64,000 bases of DNA. Origin: Paracoccaceae bacterium. Lineage in GTDB: Bacteria > Pseudomonadota > Alphaproteobacteria > Rhodobacterales > Rhodobacteraceae. This document shows positions 28,531 to 37,481 of this stretch, one piece after another. Below the pieces are notes generated by a model. The model made no database searches. It was not told the origin of the DNA and saw only the letters and a list, made by a program, of their open reading frames with translations. Where the stretch lies: assembly GCA_902602765.1 (NCBI GenBank), contig CACKSH010000003.1:1-64000 (forward strand). The letters run 5' to 3'. The translations under genes were made by a program, and so were the position numbers. How positions within the stretch are numbered: position 1 is the first letter of the stretch; every line of letters starts with the position of its first letter.

Positions 28531-30133
28531 CACTAAAAAAGGGGAGCTTCTTCTCGAAATTAAAGGTCTCAAAATCCAAGGCTTTTCTGATGAAAAATGG
28601 CATGACATTGTAAATGGTGTCGACATCTCTCTTCGACGTGGAGAAGTTATGGGCTTAATTGGGGAATCAGGTGCTGGCAAATCTACACTTGGACTCGCTG
28701 CGATGGGATACACTCAGCCAGGATGTCGTATTACTGACGGCGAAATCAAATTTGATGGAGTTGATATTTCCAAATTAAAAGAAAATGAAAAGCGTAAATA
28801 CTGGGGAAATCGAATGACATACGTTGCACAGTCTGCTGCAGCATCATTCAACCCAGCACATCGCCTCATTAAACAGACTACAGCTTCGTCTATTCGCACA
28901 GGTTTTAAAGAGGCAAATGATGCCTATAAAGATGCTAAAGAGCTGTATCGAACTTTAAATCTACCTGATCCAAATAATATTGGAGATCGCTACCCGCATC
29001 AGGTTTCGGGTGGCCAACTACAGCGTGTTATGACAGCGATGGCAATGTCACCGCGTCCTGATTTAATTATTTTTGACGAGCCGACGACTGCACTAGATGT
29101 AACTACGCAAGTGGAGGTGCTGTACTCAATGCGTGCAATCGTTGAAGAGTTCAACACAGCAGCGATCTACATCACGCATGATCTAGCGGTCGTTGCACAA
29201 ATGGCGGATTTTATAAAAGTACTGCGTTATGGAGATGAGGTGGAAGAAGCGCCTACGAAAAAGATGCTTAAAAACCCTAAAGAGCCTTATACAAAATCAC
29301 TGTGGTCAGTTCGATCTTTAGAAAAAGAAATAACAACTCCACAGGCACCAATTCTAGAAATTAAAGATTTAGATGCGGCTTATGGTTCAACAAAAGTTCT
29401 TCACAAAATTAATATATCTGTACCGCGCGGTTCAACTGTTGCTGTTGTGGGGGAGTCTGGCTCTGGAAAATCAACAGCAGCGAGAGTTATTACTGGTTTG
29501 CTTCCACAACTTAATGGTGAAGTAAAATTTGAAGGAGTGGGTTTACCACCGAAACTCGAAGATAGATCAAAGGAACAAAAGCGCCAGATTCAAATGATCT
29601 ATCAAATGGCTGATACCGCCATGAACCCACGACAGACTGTAAGAGAAATAATTGGTCGTCCCTTGGAATTTTACCTTGGTATGACGGGATCTCACAAAGT
29701 TTCCCGGGTTTTACAGCTCTTAGAGATGATTGAGCTCGATGGGCGTTTTTTGGATCGTCTCCCGAGTGAATTATCAGGTGGTCAAAAGCAAAGAATTTGT
29801 ATTGCACGCGCCCTTGCGGCTGAGCCAGACTTTGTGATTTGTGATGAGGTTACCTCTGCGTTAGACCAGATAGTACAAGAAGGTATTCTAAAGTTATTGA
29901 TGCGACTGCAAAAAGACTTAAATCTTACTTACCTGTTTATTACGCATGATATTTCAACGGTGAAAGCAATATCTGATCAAGTTGTAGTTATGAACTTAGG
30001 TGAAGTTGTTGAACAAGGATCTAAGGATGAAGTTTTCAATCCACCTCATCCTCCTTACACTGAACTGCTTTTATCTTCAGTTCCAGAGATGGATCCTGAC
30101 TGGTTAACGAATTTAAATTCTGAGAGAGCTTAG
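28520..30133 (+). CDS. fused dual peptide ABC transporter ATPase (DppD-DppF in one chain)
   Basis: 537 aa with two complete nucleotide-binding domains. The first has Walker A GESGAGKST, signature VSGGQLQRV and IIFDEPTTALD. The second, from about residue 285, has GESGSGKST, LSGGQKQR and VICDEVTSALD. In E. coli these are separate DppD and DppF proteins, so here both ATPase halves are one polypeptide. The open frame reaches back to GTG 28478, but ATG 28520 fits family starts. It is the last gene of the operon and convergent with a lipoprotein gene. Confidence 0.92.
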   Translation: MNNNTKKGELLLEIKGLKIQGFSDEKWHDIVNGVDISLRRGEVMGLIGESGAGKSTLGLAAMGYTQPGCRITDGEIKFDGVDISKLKENEKRKYWGNRMTYVAQSAAASFNPAHRLIKQTTASSIRTGFKEANDAYKDAKELYRTLNLPDPNNIGDRYPHQVSGGQLQRVMTAMAMSPRPDLIIFDEPTTALDVTTQVEVLYSMRAIVEEFNTAAIYITHDLAVVAQMADFIKVLRYGDEVEEAPTKKMLKNPKEPYTKSLWSVRSLEKEITTPQAPILEIKDLDAAYGSTKVLHKINISVPRGSTVAVVGESGSGKSTAARVITGLLPQLNGEVKFEGVGLPPKLEDRSKEQKRQIQMIYQMADTAMNPRQTVREIIGRPLEFYLGMTGSHKVSRVLQLLEMIELDGRFLDRLPSELSGGQKQRICIARALAAEPDFVICDEVTSALDQIVQEGILKLLMRLQKDLNLTYLFITHDISTVKAISDQVVVMNLGEVVEQGSKDEVFNPPHPPYTELLLSSVPEMDPDWLTNLNSERA

Positions 30134-30137
30134 ACTT

Positions 30138-30159
30138 AGTGCGCGATCACTTTTTTTTT
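30138..30159 (+). terminator. possible weak terminator of the peptide transporter operon
   Basis: AGTG-CGCGAT-CACT followed by nine T residues. The stem is only four to five pairs. The T-run also encodes the C-terminal lysines of the convergent lipoprotein gene, so the call is tentative. Confidence 0.3.
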
Positions 30160-30734
30160 GATATATATGTACCTTCAAAAGAAATTCCGGCTAAGTAGCC
30201 CGACTGATTAAATATAACCGTTATTAAACTTTGCCCGTCGGATATTTGTCCAAAAATGTCTGTTACACTTTGCCCTGACTTTGCATAACTTGCAGTTCCT
30301 TGTAGCGAAAATTTTTGCCCATTTCTTATTTCCAATAAGGTTTCTGGATCCATAATGTAAGTAATTTGGGAATAGCTTTGTCCACCGATATTCGGTCCAA
30401 TATTCCCACCAATCATGCGTATTTGATCAATTATCTGTTCATTTTCGATTAAGTAGCCCTCCGCATAGTTTCCTCCAAAAATGAAACTGCCCTTTACAGC
30501 TTTGGGAAAAGTAATTTGGGCTACGGAGCGTTGATGAATATCGCTATTTTTTTGATTGAAATTTTTCGCTATTTCTAAAGTGTTGAATGCATCTTCCTCA
30601 TAAACCTGAGCGTTTTTTTCGATGTCGCTGCGAGTTTCACTAAGTATAGCTTGAGCGTCTTCAAGCGTACTACAACTTCCTAGTAATATACAAATCAAGA
30701 TACTGAGTATGATTATTTTTGAGTTAATTAGCAT
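30147..30734 (-). CDS. SYLF (Ysc84-like) domain lipoprotein
   Basis: 195 aa. Type II signal peptide with lipobox LLGSC, the lipidated Cys near residue 21. Residues ~70-195 resemble the SYLF/Ysc84 domain: ITFPKAVKGSFIFGGNYAEGYLI, an AQS-like GGQSYSQITYIM segment and a C-terminal NQSGYLAGISFEGTYIS, which is the usual domain end. Such proteins bind lipid, and their bacterial role is not settled. AGGA precedes the ATG. It is a single gene with about 370 bp of non-coding DNA upstream. Confidence 0.72.
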   Translation of the reverse strand: MLINSKIIILSILICILLGSCSTLEDAQAILSETRSDIEKNAQVYEEDAFNTLEIAKNFNQKNSDIHQRSVAQITFPKAVKGSFIFGGNYAEGYLIENEQIIDQIRMIGGNIGPNIGGQSYSQITYIMDPETLLEIRNGQKFSLQGTASYAKSGQSVTDIFGQISDGQSLITVIFNQSGYLAGISFEGTYISKKK

Positions 30735-31042
30735 TCCTATTTCCCAGCTTTCGTTATTTTTGAAAATATTATCGAAATTATAAACTTTACCATATTAGTA
30801 CGTTTAGTATTTTTACCTTTACCTTTTCATAAGTAGGGTGGTTTAGTCTAATACATAAATTATATTTATTTATTCTGACACCAGCTAACAAATGAGAATA
30901 TTTGTAAACCATGAAAAAGCTTGGCCAGAAAAATCAGTTCGTCGATTATCATTGGGATTTCTTTATTTGAAACTAAAAAGAGCTTGGAATAATTAACTCA
31001 TAAATAAAGAGGGTTTTCTAATTTTTTACTTTATCACGGATC
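30735..31042. other. A+T-rich intergenic region without a convincing gene
   Basis: It lies between two leftward genes: it is upstream of the SYLF lipoprotein gene and downstream of the FadL-like gene, so it should hold the lipoprotein promoter. One 34-codon ORF (30892-30996, +, starting MRIFVNHEKAWPEK) has no ribosome site and is not called. Confidence 0.5.
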
Positions 31043-31077
31043 CTAAAAAGCCTAACAATTTTCGTTAGGCTTTTTAG
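31043..31077 (-). terminator. strong stem-loop terminator after the FadL-like gene
   Basis: CTAAAAAGCCTAAC (31043-31056) pairs perfectly over 14 bp with GTTAGGCTTTTTAG (31064-31077) around a 7-nt loop. It sits 27 bp past the stop of the outer-membrane protein gene. The T-rich 3' arm provides the run on either strand, so it could work in both directions. Confidence 0.8.
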
Positions 31078-31104
31078 AAAAATATCGCTTATAAATATTT
31101 CACC

Positions 31105-32286
31105 TTAAAAGGTATAACCAATTTTGAAACCAAAACCCGAAACGTTATTGTTTGTATAATCTAAGGTTAGCCCGCTTGGTACTCCCGGAGCAGCCTCGTG
31201 TACAATTTTTACGTCGCCAGCTACAGTGTATGTATATCCCGCTGATACTGTAAGATTTTCTGATGCTGTGTAGCGGGCAGATATGGAATAGGTTTCGTAA
31301 CCGTTTCTAAAGGTGAATGGATCCGAAGTTTCAGCACCTCCCCCATCTTCTGTAGCGTATGAAATGCTTAAAGCCAGGTCCTCTGAAATCTTTCGTCCAA
31401 CCCCTATAGTGTAATGAATTTTATCATCAAAGCTACTACCAATCGCGCTCACCGCAGCGTCGGCAGCACCTGTGACTGGGTTTATGCCATTTGAGTTTTC
31501 TGGCACAATTATTTGAGCTGTACTCCACTTTCCCTGATGAATTGCGCCATAAATCAAGGTATCTTCTGCAACTCCACTTTGAAAATTCAAAGTTGTCGTT
31601 TCGGGAAACGCAATACTTGCTCCTGATAAGGGAGTTGTTGGGATTAATTTAGAGAGAGAAGATCCTGTTGGAACATTTACTGATCCATCTGGCTGATATA
31701 TTAATTCAACTTTCAGAGCTATTTCTTTTTGCTCGTATGCCGCACCTATAGTTGGTAGTGTTTTGTCTGCAGCATCTATTTCGTAATAACCAGATAAAGT
31801 TGTAACGCTGTCACCATCATTCAATGTGTATCGATTTAGACCACCAAATACGGAGTAGTTATCATCTATGGCATATCTTGCTAAGACAGTTGTGGATCCA
31901 ATCTTTACGCTAGCGCTAGGTGATACCGAACAAAGTGGCAATGTTGCAGTCACAGACGGGCTACAACCACTTAAGTTGCCATTTGTTTGACCCTCAAAAA
32001 GTAGTGCACCTGACATATATTTAGATACACCAATATCAAAATTTCCTAAATCAATCTTTACCGCCATCGTTGCTCGAGTTTGATCGGATAAAACTTTATG
32101 TTTTGGTGCTCCAGGGTACTGTATGGTTGCACCCACATCGTAGGTCAGAGGCAAAACGCTAAATTCAGCGTAGTTTCCATCTTCGTACAAGTGAGATGTG
32201 CTAAGCTTGCTTGCTTCCCACCCGCCTGAAAAAGCTGGAGTTGCTAATAGTCCCAAAACGGCTCCTGCATTAATAATATTTTTCAT
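31105..32286 (-). CDS. FadL/OmpP1-type outer membrane transport protein
   Basis: 393 aa. Signal peptide ending near TPAFS, then alternating beta-strand pattern through a C-terminal GFGFKIGYTF ending in Phe, as in outer-membrane barrels. Segments such as VGATIQYPGAPKHKVLSDQT and AARYTASENLTVSAGYTY-like strands match FadL-family proteins, which take up long-chain fatty acids or other hydrophobic molecules. The internal CSPSVTATLPLCS loop may be disulfide-bridged. GGGAGG precedes the ATG, and a strong terminator follows the gene. Confidence 0.83.
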   Translation of the reverse strand: MKNIINAGAVLGLLATPAFSGGWEASKLSTSHLYEDGNYAEFSVLPLTYDVGATIQYPGAPKHKVLSDQTRATMAVKIDLGNFDIGVSKYMSGALLFEGQTNGNLSGCSPSVTATLPLCSVSPSASVKIGSTTVLARYAIDDNYSVFGGLNRYTLNDGDSVTTLSGYYEIDAADKTLPTIGAAYEQKEIALKVELIYQPDGSVNVPTGSSLSKLIPTTPLSGASIAFPETTTLNFQSGVAEDTLIYGAIHQGKWSTAQIIVPENSNGINPVTGAADAAVSAIGSSFDDKIHYTIGVGRKISEDLALSISYATEDGGGAETSDPFTFRNGYETYSISARYTASENLTVSAGYTYTVAGDVKIVHEAAPGVPSGLTLDYTNNNVSGFGFKIGYTF

Positions 32287-32309
32287 AGTAACCTCCCATG
32301 TTAAAACAC

Positions 32310-32338
32310 AGTTTGGCGGTATCCTAATGGTAGGTCAA
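32310..32338 (-). promoter_or_regulatory. candidate promoter of the FadL-like gene
   Basis: On the lower strand TTGACC (32338-32333) is followed after 17 nt by CAAACT (32315-32310). The -35 is good and the -10 weak (three of six). The leader would be about 17-20 nt, with the GGGAGG ribosome site inside it. Confidence 0.3.
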
Positions 32339-32636
32339 GCGCATTTATTTTTGAGTTTGAAATCACGAGGCCAACACTCAAATGTGCGTAAATGTTTTTA
32401 CAATTTTGAGAGCATTTGATTTACTTGAAACTATGAAATGAATTACTTCAATAGTGTCTTAGAAAATGGCTAAATATTATTTATTAATAGTTACAGGTTA
32501 ACTTATTCATCTAGTGGAATTTCTTGGAAGCTTGTTTGCGATTACTTCACTTGCGCTATGAAGCGCTACTTGTTGAACTGAAGTTGGCTTATTATAAAGA
32601 TTATTCAAGAATGATAGCATGTTTTTGTCAAACTTT
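32339..32636. other. intergenic region with no supported gene
   Basis: A+T-rich sequence between the FadL-like gene's promoter and the type I secretion operon, both leftward. Short frames here lack ribosome sites and protein-like composition. I see nothing specific in it. Confidence 0.5.
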
Positions 32637-32852
32637 TCAGGATTTATTTCTCAAGATTTGTGGGAATAGACTCATTTTGTCGTCAAAGTTTCTGGCCGTC
32701 TCGTCCGGAAGGGATGTATTGCTAGGTATTTCTCTGAGAGTGTTATTGTTTTTATCTTTTAAAACGGCTTTTTGGCCAGTGAGTACTCCAGTGTCATTGA
32801 AGTTGGACTCAGTATCAACTTTAGTACCATATATGAGATGTGGGGTTAGCAT
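32637..32852 (-). CDS. possible small hypothetical protein downstream of the type I secretion operon
   Basis: A 71-codon frame beginning MLTPHLIYGTKVD and ending FPQILRNKS. Its composition is hydrophilic and protein-like (VLKDKNNNTLREIPSN), more so than the overlapping 111-codon frame on the other strand. It has no ribosome site and no recognised family. It could be a gene remnant. It lies about 95 bp after the 275-aa gene, in the same direction. Confidence 0.25.
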   Translation of the reverse strand: MLTPHLIYGTKVDTESNFNDTGVLTGQKAVLKDKNNNTLREIPSNTSLPDETARNFDDKMSLFPQILRNKS

Positions 32853-32946
32853 CACTTAAATATACAACAACGTTCGATTGTAGCTTATTTATTTTTATTA
32901 TTGCTTACTTCGGGAAGGTTTTATTTAAGTGTATCTTTTGTCTGCT

Positions 32947-33774
32947 TTATAATTTTTCAAGTTCTTCAAGCGGTATTTTTTGAGAAAGCTTTGACTCAAT
33001 CGCTTCCAACGTATTTACTAAAAAATTATTTTTCTTCAAATTTTCGACTTGATCCGTAAAATTGTGATTTTCTTTTTTATAATCATATACAATTTCAAGT
33101 ACTTTTCGATCAAATTTTTCTGATACAATTTTTTGCTCTAAGTTTTTTGGAATGGAAATTGAGGCAACACCAAAGTTTTTTAAAGTTTCTTTCATGCCCG
33201 GTTCAGCACCGACTAAGGATTTAAGTACATTACCATCACTGTCTTTTATTACAGCATACTGTCTAATTATGCTTTTGTACTGGTCAAGTTCGTTTGCGAT
33301 ATCTATTGTAGGTTTGTTTATAGTGCTATTTTGTGACCTGGCCGCTTCCAGCACATTCACAGCACCCATAATTTTATTCCAATCGCGATTATCCTTCTGC
33401 TCAGGAACGGTACCGTAAAGGAGTTCTGAAGATAAAGCTGCGATATTACTACTCTCTAACTCAGTCTCCTTATAAAGTACCTCAAGCTTTTGTCCGGACA
33501 AAGCCTCCATCATTTCTCTCATGTTTGGTTTGCGTGGATTAAGAGGGTCATAAGGATACTCTTTATTAACCCAAGCTGGTATGCCTCCCTCACTATTGTG
33601 CGTCTCAGCAAAGTTAGTTTCAACAATTTTATTATTTACTGACGCCTCATCAGCAAGGGTTACTTCAAGCACCTTTTTGAATTCATTTTGATTTTTAACC
33701 ACGTCGTCTGTTAGGCGCGGCTTTAGCGCCTTGAGGTTTTCTATAAGTGTATCAATTTGAATTTGAACTTCCAT
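32947..33774 (-). CDS. conserved-looking hypothetical protein in the type I secretion operon
   Basis: 275 aa, no signal peptide or membrane segment, rich in Glu, Asn and Lys. A proline/aromatic-rich block IPAWVNKEYPYDPLNPRKPN followed by MREMMEALSG (residues ~65-95) looks like a conserved core. Residues ~95-240 are mostly helical. It follows the HlyD-like gene by 54 bp, with GGAGATGG before the ATG. Its place last in an exporter operon suggests a chaperone or accessory factor for export, or itself a substrate. I do not recognise a characterised family. Confidence 0.7.
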   Translation of the reverse strand: MEVQIQIDTLIENLKALKPRLTDDVVKNQNEFKKVLEVTLADEASVNNKIVETNFAETHNSEGGIPAWVNKEYPYDPLNPRKPNMREMMEALSGQKLEVLYKETELESSNIAALSSELLYGTVPEQKDNRDWNKIMGAVNVLEAARSQNSTINKPTIDIANELDQYKSIIRQYAVIKDSDGNVLKSLVGAEPGMKETLKNFGVASISIPKNLEQKIVSEKFDRKVLEIVYDYKKENHNFTDQVENLKKNNFLVNTLEAIESKLSQKIPLEELEKL

Positions 33775-33828
33775 TTGCCATCTCCATAGTCGTTACAGTC
33801 AGTGCAAATCTTGTACCAAATAAAAATA

Positions 33829-35133
33829 TTAATCTCTTAGGGCTTTGCTTTTGGTCCTGGCCATAGGTTGCCAGAAGTAGTCTAGAACAGTTCTTTTCCC
33901 TGACAAAACATCGAGCGATGCAACCATTCCAGGTAAAATTATAACTTCGGACCCGTCATTTTCAAATAACGTACCCTCTATAGATACATCCACTAAATAA
34001 TGCTGTGACCCTGTGCTTTTATCTGTTAAAGCGTCTGCGGAAACATTCGTTACTTTCCCATCTATGCGTCCGTACCTTGAAGGGTCATAAGCAGTCAGTG
34101 ATATTTTTACTTCTTGTCCAACTATAATCTCAGCAATATCTTTTGGGTCAATTTTCGCCTCTACTATTATATCTGAACCAGTTGGCACTATTTCTAATAG
34201 TATATCTCCTGTCTTTATGTAGGCATCAGCAGTAGCATAGTTTACTTGGTTAATGACTCCATCTACTGGCGATCGAACAGATGTTCTTTCAACGCGATTC
34301 TCTAAAGCGGGTATTCTAGCCGCTAGTTCAGCCATCTCGCCCTCTATGAGTGAGAGGTCCGTTAAAGCGCTGGTGAGGTATGACTGTTTTTCCGCCCTTA
34401 ATTGTTCGTCTATTTCCTCAAGGCCAGATTGAAGGCGCTTTTGAGCGCTTTTTGCAGAGTTCGACTTTCCAATATTCAGCTCTTCTTCCCTCTGGAGGGT
34501 TAAAAGCCTTGTTTCTGGTGCCAAGCCGTTTCTCACTAATGGTTCAATTGTTTTGATCTCTCGCCTAATTAAAATTAGGCCATTTTCCGATGTTTCGTAC
34601 TGTATTTTAAATTCTTCAACTTCGTTAAGTTTTTGAATTCGCCTTTGATCTAAAATCGCAGATTTAGTATTCAAATCATCAAGACGTGCTTTATAGAGAG
34701 CTAATTCAGTTGATACCGCAGTTGGCGCTGTTTCAACCAAGTCAATTGGGAAATTAGGGACGTTGCCGCTCACCTCAGCCTGAAGACGAGTAGATTTAAT
34801 CAAAAGAGATGCATATCTTTTTTGGGCCTGGTCCAGTTGTGTTTTAGTTTCGACTGGGTCGATATCAAAAAGTAACTGACCCTTTTTAACGAGATCGCCC
34901 TCGCTGACGTACCTACCTCTGATAACGCCTGGTTCAGAAGATTGAACTAATTGGTTTTGAGCTTCAGATACAGTTTTTCCAGAACCCCTCACTACATTAT
35001 CTAACTCTGTCACCGCTGCCCAGATAAAAATTATGCTAATCAAAGTTACGACAATTAGAAGCAATATTGATGAGGAGCTACGCTCTGTTCCTGCTAGCTC
35101 TTTAGCAAGCTTTTTGAACTCTACGTCTGACAT
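33829..35133 (-). CDS. HlyD-family type I secretion periplasmic adaptor
   Basis: 434 aa. One membrane helix near residues 22-42 (ILLLIVVTLISIIFIWAAV), a biotinyl-lipoyl segment (SSEPGVIRGRYVSEGDLVKKGQLLFDIDPVE), a long coiled coil (~95-280), then TSVRSPVDGVINQVNYATADAYIKTGD and a C-terminal beta barrel ending FWQPMARTKSKALRD. This is the membrane-fusion protein that links the ABC exporter to the outer-membrane channel. It lies 4 bp after the ABC gene, so the two are co-translated. Confidence 0.94.
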   Translation of the reverse strand: MSDVEFKKLAKELAGTERSSSSILLLIVVTLISIIFIWAAVTELDNVVRGSGKTVSEAQNQLVQSSEPGVIRGRYVSEGDLVKKGQLLFDIDPVETKTQLDQAQKRYASLLIKSTRLQAEVSGNVPNFPIDLVETAPTAVSTELALYKARLDDLNTKSAILDQRRIQKLNEVEEFKIQYETSENGLILIRREIKTIEPLVRNGLAPETRLLTLQREEELNIGKSNSAKSAQKRLQSGLEEIDEQLRAEKQSYLTSALTDLSLIEGEMAELAARIPALENRVERTSVRSPVDGVINQVNYATADAYIKTGDILLEIVPTGSDIIVEAKIDPKDIAEIIVGQEVKISLTAYDPSRYGRIDGKVTNVSADALTDKSTGSQHYLVDVSIEGTLFENDGSEVIILPGMVASLDVLSGKRTVLDYFWQPMARTKSKALRD

Positions 35134-35137
35134 TTAT

Positions 35138-37348
35138 TTAACCTTTTTTAATTCCCAGCTGTTCTGGCGTTTGATCAGCCACAATTTGGCCATTTTCTAT
35201 TACGAAAACGCGATTAACCATGGTTAAAATAGGGTTTCTGTGCGTAACTATTAGCATTGTTTTGTTTTCACTATGCTTTTTCAAAGCATCCACAACTTTT
35301 TTCTCAGTGCCTTGATCCATTGAACTGGTTGGCTCGTCTAATAATAAGATTTGTGGATCGTGGAGTAGGCACCTAGCCAAGTTAATTGTTTGACGTTGAC
35401 CTCCTGAAAGACCCACACCACGTTCACGAATTTCTAAATCATATCCTTTTGGGTGTGAGCCGACAAAATCATCTACACCGGCAATTTTGCAAATCTTGAG
35501 TATATGGTCATCATCATATTCGTTGAAACCCATCTGTATATTTTCTCTCACAGAGCCGGAGAAAAGCCAACTATCTTGAAGCATCATTCCTATGTTTTTT
35601 CTTACATCGGCTTGGTCAATTTGACGAACGTCAACTCCATCTATTAGGATCGCCCCATCTGTTGGTGCTAAAATTCCTGCAATTAACCGCGCCAATGTCG
35701 ACTTTCCAGATCCCATTTTCCCAACCAGCGCTATTTTTTGGCCGGCAGGAATTTTAAATGATAGATTATTAATCGTCGGCTGCGAAGCGCCAGGGAATTT
35801 ATAGGAAACATTCTTGAACTCAATTTCTCCCTGTAATCTCGGTCGACTTATTGGTGAAAGGTCATCAGCGCTGTTAAATTTATTTCCTATCAATACTGAT
35901 AAGTTTTTGTACGCAGTTAACGCTCCATTCACTCTTGATAGGGTATTAGCTAATTGTGATAGTGGCGCCATTGTTCGACCGCCGAGAATTACTGCGCCAA
36001 TCAAAGCTCCCTGAGTTATGGTTCCCTCAACTATCAAATAAACACCAAAAAATATTGCAGCTACCTGGGCGTATTGCTGAACAGACGCAGCAAAATTAAT
36101 TATAAACATACTCAGAGCTCGTATTTTATTTCCGCTCTCAGATTGGTCACTCAAAGCCGCTTCGTATCTCTGGCGCATTAATTTCCCAGATCCTGTTGCT
36201 GTGACAGTTTCTAGGCCACTTAGGGTTTCAACTAAAACCGCCTGTTTGTTCATACCGCTTTCAACTGATCCTTTAGTTATTCGGGCTAAAAACGGTTGGA
36301 TCCCAAGTCCAACTATCATCACCAATGGCACAGCAATAAGCGGAACGTACGCCAAGGGACCGGCTATTAGGTAAATGACGTAAATAAAAAAGAAAACAAA
36401 GGGCAAATCTATCAAAACGACCAGTGTAGAAGAGTTAAAAAATTCTCTTAATGTTTCAAATTCACGAACTGTGCCCGCCATCGCTCCTGTTTTCTGCCGC
36501 TGTTCATTGGGAGTTAGGCTTAGGATACGGTCAAATAATCGTCGAGATATTTCCAAGTCAGCCCTTTTGGATGCAACATCTATAAATTTTGCCCTGAGCC
36601 CCTTTATCAAAAAATCAAAACCTAAGGCTATTACAACACCTATACTGAGCGCTATTAAAGATTCAAAAGCACCGTTTGGGATAATTCTATCATAAACGGT
36701 CATTGTAAAAAGTGATGTGGTTAGAGAGAGAAAATTAGAAACCATTGCTGCAATCATTACTTGAACATATAGCCATTTGCTCTTTTTAAATGCACTAAAA
36801 AACCAGTGCCCACTGCGTTCTTCTTGTTCACGTTTGTTAAGTTTTTTAGCAATTATGGCATATCCAGAATATTGTTCCTGAAAATCATTTAGCGTAAGTA
36901 CTGAGTCTTGATTTGTGCCTTCAAAATCGCGTATTGTTACGCCAATCTCTGCATCAATACTTTTTACCAAAACAGCTTCACTATTTTTCATAAAAACTAT
37001 CAGTGGGAAAAAGTCATCCTTTATCTGTGATAGCTTTATACTTCCGAAACTTGCTTTAAAGCCCAAACGTGACAAGGCGCTTACTGCCTGTGGTGGTGCA
37101 AATTTCTTATGAGGCATTTCTACAGCATCTCTAATTGCTGCACCACTTTTACGAATTCCTTGCTCTCTAATTAAATACCTGACGCTGTTTATAAGGGTTT
37201 TTTCTGTATTTTCTTCAAAAGCTAATACTTCCGATTTTACAGACTGCAGATTAGTGTCGGATTTAACTGTTTCGACTTTAACTGGCTCAATTTTCCCAAC
37301 CACATTATCTGTGTCGACGGCCTTTTTTGATTTAGCTGCTTCTACCAT
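35138..37348 (-). CDS. type I secretion ABC exporter with degenerate C39-like domain
   Basis: 736 aa. A disordered N-terminus (1-45) precedes a C39-peptidase-like domain (~48-168) with no catalytic cysteine, so it should bind substrate rather than cleave it, as in HlyB/LapB-type exporters. Six-helix membrane region ~195-480. The nucleotide-binding domain has Walker A GKMGSGKST near 540, signature LSGGQRQ and Walker B ILLLDEPTSSMD. It probably exports large RTX or beta-roll proteins such as those encoded downstream. First gene of a leftward operon, divergent from lgt. Confidence 0.94.
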   Translation of the reverse strand: MVEAAKSKKAVDTDNVVGKIEPVKVETVKSDTNLQSVKSEVLAFEENTEKTLINSVRYLIREQGIRKSGAAIRDAVEMPHKKFAPPQAVSALSRLGFKASFGSIKLSQIKDDFFPLIVFMKNSEAVLVKSIDAEIGVTIRDFEGTNQDSVLTLNDFQEQYSGYAIIAKKLNKREQEERSGHWFFSAFKKSKWLYVQVMIAAMVSNFLSLTTSLFTMTVYDRIIPNGAFESLIALSIGVVIALGFDFLIKGLRAKFIDVASKRADLEISRRLFDRILSLTPNEQRQKTGAMAGTVREFETLREFFNSSTLVVLIDLPFVFFFIYVIYLIAGPLAYVPLIAVPLVMIVGLGIQPFLARITKGSVESGMNKQAVLVETLSGLETVTATGSGKLMRQRYEAALSDQSESGNKIRALSMFIINFAASVQQYAQVAAIFFGVYLIVEGTITQGALIGAVILGGRTMAPLSQLANTLSRVNGALTAYKNLSVLIGNKFNSADDLSPISRPRLQGEIEFKNVSYKFPGASQPTINNLSFKIPAGQKIALVGKMGSGKSTLARLIAGILAPTDGAILIDGVDVRQIDQADVRKNIGMMLQDSWLFSGSVRENIQMGFNEYDDDHILKICKIAGVDDFVGSHPKGYDLEIRERGVGLSGGQRQTINLARCLLHDPQILLLDEPTSSMDQGTEKKVVDALKKHSENKTMLIVTHRNPILTMVNRVFVIENGQIVADQTPEQLGIKKG

Positions 37349-37392
37349 ATTATCTTTGTTTTAATATTCAGGTACAGGTGATATAGTTATAG

Positions 37393-37470
37393 ATGGCAAA
37401 GAGAGCAACCGCCTTTAAGCCGTCTATTGCATTTTTGGAGAAATCTGGCTTTCAGGCCACAAAAACTTAG
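37393..37470 (+). CDS. possible 25-aa microprotein ahead of lgt
   Basis: ATG at 37393 opens a 25-codon frame (MAKRATAFKPSIAFLEKSGF..., stop TAG), 11 bp before lgt. AGGTGAT lies about 10 nt upstream. It could be an upstream coupling ORF or chance. No homology is claimed. Confidence 0.2.
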   Translation: MAKRATAFKPSIAFLEKSGFQATKT

Positions 37471-37481
37471 GCTCTTAAAAT

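Noticed and set aside
30892-30996. 34-codon ORF (MRIFVNHEKAWPEK...) in the intergenic region
   Set aside because: No ribosome site, no promoter and no recognisable family. Possibly a remnant, but not supportable.
32524-32859. 111-codon rightward ORF
   Set aside because: No ribosome site. Hydrophobic, Leu/Cys-rich composition typical of an antisense frame. The opposite strand reads more like protein.
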